In this document: positions 7,701 to 11,447 of the stretch, in pieces
Numbering within the stretch: position 1 is the stretch's first letter
Layout: each line of letters opens with the position of its first letter
DNA from: an uncultured beta proteobacterium
GTDB taxonomy: Bacteria > Pseudomonadota > Gammaproteobacteria > Burkholderiales > Burkholderiaceae_C
Direction of reading: 5' to 3'
DNA length: 11,447 nucleotides
Assembly: GCA_903944555.1 (NCBI GenBank)
Contig: CAJASG010000658.1
Coordinates: 1 to 11,447 of the forward strand
Translations under genes and position numbers: made by a program
Notes under the pieces: model-generated
What the model was told of the DNA's origin: nothing
Seen by the model: only the letters and a program-made list of their open reading frames with translations
Database searches by the model: none

Positions 7701-9818
7701 GAAGGTGCCGCACGGTCCCTGCTGGGATTGCTAAATGACATTCTGGATTTTTCCAAGGTCGAGGCGGGAAAGATGCAACTCGACCCTGAGCCCTTTTTGG
7801 TGGAGCAGTTGTTTGGGGATCTGTCGGTCATTTTGTCGTCGAATTTAGGGGCCAAAAACCTGGACCTTCTGTTTGACATTGACCCCGATATACCCTCCAG
7901 TCTGGTGGGTGATGCGATGCGCATCAAGCAAGTCTTGATCAATCTTGGCGGCAATGCAGTCAAATTCACCGCGCAGGGACAAGTCGTAATTCAATGGCGC
8001 TTGCTCAAGCGTGTGCAAGAGCGGGTGACGTTGGAAATTTCAGTGCACGACTCTGGTATTGGCATAGCACCCGAAAACCAAAAGCGCATCTTCGAAGGCT
8101 TTTCACAGGCAGAGGCCAGTACCACCCGCCGTTTTGGCGGAACCGGTTTGGGCTTGGCAATCTCTCAACGCTTGATTCAGTTGATGGGCGGGAATTTGTC
8201 GGTAGCCAGCGTATTGGGGCAGGGCAGCGTATTTAGCTTCACACTGGACTTGCCGGTGACCCAATTCACCATTGGGGATCTTCCGGTGGCGACGTCGGCG
8301 CCGGTAAATGAAGCGGGTTTACAGGTATTGCTGGTAGACGATAACCCAACAGCACTTGCGTCCGGTGCGGCCATGATGCGCTCCTTGGGCTGGCACGTCA
8401 CCGCGGTAGACACAGGTGAGCAGGCCTTGGACCTGGTTCGCTTGCGCTTGGAGAACGGACAAACGCCGTTCCAAGCTTTCTTTGTAGATTGGCAAATGCC
8501 GGGGCTGGATGGCTGGCAAACCTTGCGCGAGGTGCGGCGCTTGTACGGTGAGCGCGAAGCCCCTGTTTTGGTAATGCTCAGTGGCCAGGGGCGCGAGCTG
8601 CTGGCCCAGCGCAGCCACCGCGAAGTCGAGTTGCTCAATGGGTTTTTGGTGAAACCCTTGACGGCGAGCATGCTCAAAAATGCACTGGCGCACGCGCACG
8701 ACACCCCAACAGCCGCCACAACGGTCGCGACGGACGATGGCATAACCCGGGCCAGAGTGCAGCGTCTGGCGGGCATGCGCATCCTGGTGGTGGAAGACAA
8801 CGCCATTAACCAGCAAGTAGCCAAGGAGCTGCTGAGTCACGAAGGCGCACAGATCACGCTGGCGGACAATGGCCGCATCGGTGTGGATACGGTTGCAGGA
8901 GCAGACCCGCAGTTTGATGTGGTGCTGATGGATCTGCAAATGCCGGTGATGGGTGGGCTGGATGCTGCCCGTGCTATTCGTCTGGGTTTGGGGCTTACCC
9001 AATTGCCGGTGATTGCCATGACCGCTAATGCCATGGCATCGGACCGCGAAGCCTGTCTGGAGGCCGGCATGAACGACCATGTGGGGAAACCATTTGATTT
9101 AAACCATCTGGTGGATACCTTGGTGCGCCATACCCAATGGATCGGCTGTGGGTCCGTCGCTGCAGGCATTGCGCCAGCAAGCGCTGCCGCGGCCATGGTC
9201 TGGCCAGAAGGCATTGAAGGGGCTGGCGCACTGGCGCGTATGGGAGGCAATACGGCGCTATTGGTTAAAACCATGCGGTCATTTGCACGCCAGGCGCTTC
9301 ACCTCCCCGGCCAGTTGGATGCACTCGCAAAAGCGGGTGATGCCGTTGTGATGCGGCGGGAACTGCACGCGCTTAAAGGGCTTGCGGCCACTTTGGGTGT
9401 CGTCGATTTGGCCGCGCTGGCAGCACAAGCGGAAGCCTTGTTGCGTCAGGATGCCTCGCCCGCATGCCATGATTCCCCCATGCCCGAACTGCTGGTTGCA
9501 ATTGGCCGTTGTATAGGGGAATGGCTACCGGTTTTGGAGTCTCTGGCGACGCAGCTTTCTTTGCAAATAACGTCGCTAGAACCGGCCGCCTCCCCAGCCA
9601 GTCCGGATGGTGTTGTCCTGCTGGACCAATTGCGCGAACTACTAAGGGTACTTCGCAACGCGGATATGACTGCGATGGAACTGCACGCCACACTGCGTCA
9701 GTCCGGTGGTGACGCCTTGGATGACGCCATGGCACCGCTGGACGCGGCGATGGCTGAGCTGGAGTTTGAGCTGGCTGCGGCAGAATGCGAGATACTGATA
9801 AGTCAACTTACGCAATAG
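4704..9818 (+). CDS. CHASE-PAS(x4) hybrid sensor histidine kinase with two receivers and Hpt, 1704 residues
   Basis: An inner-membrane sensor running an internal His-Asp-His phosphorelay. In order, numbered from TTG 4704: signal peptide ending SSAYA-QG (about 1-19); membrane segments at about 40-58 and 77-95; periplasmic CHASE domain (about 100-300, with [14 protein letters not shown] and [19 protein letters not shown]); third membrane segment about 388-410; four PAS domains (about 424-540, 549-672, 678-798, 803-942). HisKA follows with [18 protein letters not shown], phospho-His 967. The HATPase has N1080/N1084, DSGIGI from 1116 and GGTGLGL from 1145. Receiver 1 (DD 1212-1213, Asp1262, Lys1317) and receiver 2 (ED 1364-1365, Asp1410, Lys1462) both look active. 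The Hpt has HALKGLA, His1555. A helical C-terminal extension follows Hpt and lacks a second HxxKG. The loop between segments 1 and 2 (FRRLKYKK) is basic, agreeing with a cytoplasmic loop and a periplasmic CHASE. The upstream TTG at 4683 would add seven residues. No output domain is fused; a receiver gene lies 14 bases downstream. Confidence 0.93.
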   Translation: MRFFLVSVLGWLLQPSSAYAQGFPESSSWTAVSTQALLSGAAPLGIALLIFGGWVLRQSWSGNSQVEPFRRLKYKKVPLVWAGFVLALGLGLTTYRVQEVQQQTYASAWLRFQLLVDRVEADIQSEFEKLLGPMRSVRSMVVASSYVSRSEFRDWVASRDIAREFPGVRGFSMIDRVPRDKLAAFVAAQRRDGAPEFAVRITGDSPDLLVVKYIEPLVTNRDALGLDLGADLTRRTAAERALREGIPVMSRRVNLAQDEMKRSGVLYFLPIYRQAKVPVTETERLRSFVGWVSVPIVLSDFMAHTLDVTQNLADFSLYDGLDANDSTLMFNSNFPLGVIAGTNAERSRASALFSITRLMLIGGQLFQLNTTTTDGFEQSVDVGAPVRLAFTGSLLSVLASLVVWLLLAGRARAEAMARSMTQDIERLAMVARRTSNAVIISDVHQCIEWVNDGFTRITGYSAEEAVGKRVADLLRSERSNPETLDAIQLALVAGKTCRQLLIQRAKDGRDYWVDLEIQPLRSVSGQITGFMSLESDVTEQVLAKEALAREKDRAESILLGTNVGTWEWNVQTGEFKVNERFSVMLGFAAEEVQPDIWAFWARQVHPDDLVRSNNTMAMYLGGKSEQYSLDSRVKRKDGSWMWVLSRGRAMSHSSDGKVEWMAGIHTDITDIKENEQKLRDAEAFLDRAGRAAGIGAWQIDLKTKEIVWNDQTCDIHGEESGFRPTLEQALGYYPPDAQKQVRGAITSAVECGTNWDLTTPFSNAQGQSRWVRSVGEVEFDDSGAVRLLGALQDVTQAKEAQLKIEQSENLLQAVLDSAVDVGVIATDLHNTITLFNKGAEILLGYRSDELIGKRTSSLFFDATQLEVIRESLALVLGREPTEDEVFADVVGHNEQSEWTFVRKNGSSLTVSLMISPMRDASGELIGHLGIAYDISRQKEYEDSLRKAMLSAEQSSVAKSQFLANMSHEIRTPMNAILGMLKLLHNTALSDRQRDYADKTEGAARSLLGLLNDILDFSKVEAGKMQLDPEPFLVEQLFGDLSVILSSNLGAKNLDLLFDIDPDIPSSLVGDAMRIKQVLINLGGNAVKFTAQGQVVIQWRLLKRVQERVTLEISVHDSGIGIAPENQKRIFEGFSQAEASTTRRFGGTGLGLAISQRLIQLMGGNLSVASVLGQGSVFSFTLDLPVTQFTIGDLPVATSAPVNEAGLQVLLVDDNPTALASGAAMMRSLGWHVTAVDTGEQALDLVRLRLENGQTPFQAFFVDWQMPGLDGWQTLREVRRLYGEREAPVLVMLSGQGRELLAQRSHREVELLNGFLVKPLTASMLKNALAHAHDTPTAATTVATDDGITRARVQRLAGMRILVVEDNAINQQVAKELLSHEGAQITLADNGRIGVDTVAGADPQFDVVLMDLQMPVMGGLDAARAIRLGLGLTQLPVIAMTANAMASDREACLEAGMNDHVGKPFDLNHLVDTLVRHTQWIGCGSVAAGIAPASAAAAMVWPEGIEGAGALARMGGNTALLVKTMRSFARQALHLPGQLDALAKAGDAVVMRRELHALKGLAATLGVVDLAALAAQAEALLRQDASPACHDSPMPELLVAIGRCIGEWLPVLESLATQLSLQITSLEPAASPASPDGVVLLDQLRELLRVLRNADMTAMELHATLRQSGGDALDDAMAPLDAAMAELEFELAAAECEILISQLTQ

Positions 9819-9832
9819 CGATTTACAAAAAT

Positions 9833-10231
9833 ATGCCTTATCCCGCAACAGGCAGAGCACTGAAGGTGCTGGTTGCCGAAGACAACATCATTAACCAACG
9901 CCTGGTGATCGCCATGCTCTCGACCTTGGGGCACACCGGTGTGGTAGTGGGCGATGGAGCCAAAGCTCTGAAGTGCCTCACCAAACTTCAGTTTGACGCA
10001 GTGTTGATGGATGTCATGATGCCCACCATGGATGGATTGGAGGCGCTCGCCGCCATCCGCGCCCAGGAGCAATCAAACGGTGGGCATCTGCCCATCATCA
10101 TGGCAACCGCACACACCGAACCCGGCGACGCCGCCAAGTTCAAGCGGGCAGGGGCTGATGGCTATGTTGCCAAACCGATAGAAATAGAGCAACTGCAGGC
10201 GGAATTAGCACGGGTAACTTCGCGCCGCTGA
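9833..10231 (+). CDS. Stand-alone CheY-like response regulator receiver protein, 132 residues
   Basis: A single receiver domain with no DNA-binding or enzymatic output. It is a cytoplasmic phospho-acceptor that would take phosphate from the Hpt of the kinase upstream and signal by protein contact. Conserved positions are all present: acidic pair in LVAEDNIINQRLV, phospho-Asp in AVLMDVMMPTMDGLEAL, Thr in IIMATAHT, and Lys in GYVAKPIE. The EDNxxNQ start is the type usual in receivers linked to hybrid kinases, and receiver 2 of the neighbour has the same pattern (VVEDNAINQ). The domain begins about ten residues after ATG 9833, so this start is preferred. ATG 9785 would add 16 residues and overlap the kinase by 34 bases. 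Neither has a clear Shine-Dalgarno; with the kinase stop at 9818, translational coupling is likely. The TGA stop falls in the loop of a hairpin. Confidence 0.88.
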   Translation: MPYPATGRALKVLVAEDNIINQRLVIAMLSTLGHTGVVVGDGAKALKCLTKLQFDAVLMDVMMPTMDGLEALAAIRAQEQSNGGHLPIIMATAHTEPGDAAKFKRAGADGYVAKPIEIEQLQAELARVTSRR

Positions 10232-10240
10232 AGTGGCGCG
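10221..10240 (+). other. GC-rich hairpin over the stop codon of the receiver gene
   Basis: CGCGCC (10221-10226) and GGCGCG (10235-10240) pair perfectly, and two more pairs (one G-U wobble) give an eight-base stem closed by a TGAA loop that contains the TGA stop. No T tract follows (AATAGTTAGA), so it is not a standard intrinsic terminator. It could protect the upstream message or reduce read-through into the receptor gene. Confidence 0.4.
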
Positions 10241-10267
10241 AATAGTTAGAATTCCCCAACACTTTTC

Positions 10268-11447
10268 ATGGACGCCATGAGTACAGACACAAACCAATTC
10301 CAAGTTAGCGCATGGTTGAAGCCGAGCGTGCGGTTGATGCAGCGTTTTCGCATGCAAACCAAGCTCGCGACCATGGCCGCATTTTTGATCGTGCCCTTGT
10401 TGGTCGTCAGTTACGTGCAACTATCGACGTTATTGGGTGACTACCGCACTGTTAAACATGAATTGCTGGGTGTGCAAGCTGTGAGCCTGATCACGGATGT
10501 GGCCACAGAGGTACAGGGGCACCGCATTGAAATGCTGTTGACTGGTAAGCCGGAGTTTGACAGTGCCCGTGTGCAAACACGCCAACGCCTGTCAGCTGCG
10601 GTGTCGGCTTTTGACTCGTGGAATAAAGAGCACCCTGAACTGGGTTTGTCAAAAGCCTGGGCTGATATTCGTTCGGATTTACAGGCCTTGACCGCAGATG
10701 CCGCTGGGGCAGACCGCGCGGCGCTAACGGTCAAGCATGGCAAAAGTGTGGATGCGCTTCGAAAGCTGGTGCAATACGCGGGTGAAACTTCGACGCTGGT
10801 TTTAGATCCTTCCGCCAGCACCTATTTTTTGCAGGACGTTTTGGTGGAGCAGGCCATTCCATGGATCGAAGCCGTGAGCAGCACCCGTGCCGTTGGCGCG
10901 GCCTGGCTAGGGCAGTCTGGTGACCAAGCGGCGCATGCGGCAGCGCTGGCGACTTTGGTGGGTTTGATTGATGCGAGAACCGATGGGGTCGCCGGGAAAA
11001 TTGAAGCCCTGATTCGGGCCGGTGGCATTGCCTTGCCAAAGGAGTCTGAAGTCGCTCTGCGCAGCATCACCGAATTTACCAAGGTGGCGCGTGAAAACAT
11101 TGGCAAGGAGGCCGCTCCGGAGACTGCAGCTATTTTTCTAAATCTAGGGGGGAAAGCCTTAGAGGACGGGCGCGCATTTCGTGTGCAGGCATCCCAGCTG
11201 CTGCTACAGACCTTACAGGCACGCCAGCAAGCGATCTTTTTGAAAGGCGTACTTCTTGGGACGTTCTCCGCAACCGGCGTGCTTGCGGTGATCTACCTGA
11301 TGCTCGGGTTGCTGGTGGCCACGGTTCGCAGTATCAGCATATTGCACGCGGCTTTAATCGAAGGTACTCGCGGCAACCTAGCGACCAAGGTTGAGATGCC
11401 CGGCAGCGATGAACTTGCCGAAATCAGCAGAGAGTTCGAAAAAATGC
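10268..11447 (+). CDS. HAMP-domain membrane receptor (chemoreceptor-like), 3' truncated by the window end
   Basis: The frame stays open for 393 codons to the window edge. Visible are an N-terminal cytoplasmic stub, a membrane segment (about residues 33-53, LATMAAFLIVPLLVVSYVQL), a periplasmic mainly helical domain (about 54-326), a second membrane segment (about 327-350, ending LMLGLLVATV), and the beginning of a HAMP domain with MPGSDELAEISREFEKM. The periplasmic part contains HRIEMLLTG and DPSASTYFLQD (from residue 180). These recall the HRG and DPDxxSYYLMD motifs of a sensory domain I remember from betaproteobacterial chemoreceptors and kinases. The output lies outside the window, so it may be a methyl-accepting chemotaxis protein, a kinase or a GGDEF protein; chemoreceptor is the first guess. 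Start is ATG 10268 or ATG 10277; neither has a good Shine-Dalgarno. It lies 36 bases after the receiver gene and is probably in the same operon. Confidence 0.8.
   Translation, partial: MDAMSTDTNQFQVSAWLKPSVRLMQRFRMQTKLATMAAFLIVPLLVVSYVQLSTLLGDYRTVKHELLGVQAVSLITDVATEVQGHRIEMLLTGKPEFDSARVQTRQRLSAAVSAFDSWNKEHPELGLSKAWADIRSDLQALTADAAGADRAALTVKHGKSVDALRKLVQYAGETSTLVLDPSASTYFLQDVLVEQAIPWIEAVSSTRAVGAAWLGQSGDQAAHAAALATLVGLIDARTDGVAGKIEALIRAGGIALPKESEVALRSITEFTKVARENIGKEAAPETAAIFLNLGGKALEDGRAFRVQASQLLLQTLQARQQAIFLKGVLLGTFSATGVLAVIYLMLGLLVATVRSISILHAALIEGTRGNLATKVEMPGSDELAEISREFEKM

Noticed and set aside
8319..9080. Minus-strand open frame of 253 codons under the receiver domains
   Set aside because: Shadow of the kinase coding strand; no recognisable domain or start site.
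10247..10252. TAGAAT as a -10 box for the receptor gene
   Set aside because: No acceptable -35 hexamer lies 16-18 bases upstream, and the leader would be only about nine bases.
1..11447. Mobile element, CRISPR array, toxin-antitoxin or defence system
   Set aside because: No transposase, integrase, regular repeat array or small toxin/antitoxin pair was seen; every large frame belongs to housekeeping or signalling families.

Overview
The window looks like chromosome of a betaproteobacterium of the Burkholderiales, most likely a Comamonadaceae member close to Rhodoferax or Polaromonas. This rests on the flavour of the proteins (ettA next to a DUF1631 gene, a membrane-anchored TAXI protein, a very large CHASE/PAS hybrid kinase). 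It also rests on a short intergenic element resembling a repeat I recall as common in that family. No tool was run, so the taxonomic call is inference.

Layout. Bases 1-662 are the 3' part of ettA, an ABC-F translation factor. At 691-3108 a DUF1631 gene follows in the same direction. A convergent gene at 4452-3130 (minus strand) encodes a TAXI-type solute-binding protein with a membrane segment at each end and no transporter permease beside it. A divergent intergenic region (4453-4703) holds a small palindromic repeat, a candidate promoter and a Shine-Dalgarno site for a TTG-started gene. From 4704 to 11447 lies a rightward signalling cluster: a 1704-residue hybrid histidine kinase (signal peptide, three membrane segments, CHASE, four PAS, HisKA, HATPase, two receivers, Hpt), a stand-alone receiver protein, and the start of a two-membrane-segment HAMP receptor cut by the window end.

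How the genes may work together. The kinase carries every element of a His-Asp-His-Asp phosphorelay except the last receiver, and the small receiver gene 14 bases downstream can supply it. The HAMP receptor that follows (chemoreceptor, kinase or cyclase; its output domain is outside the window) would be a second input or the target module. The divergent TAXI protein could be a ligand-binding partner of the kinase, but only its position supports this.

No tRNA, rRNA, CRISPR array, insertion sequence, phage gene or defence system was seen. Genes are tightly packed, and no gene-free stretch exceeds about 250 bases.
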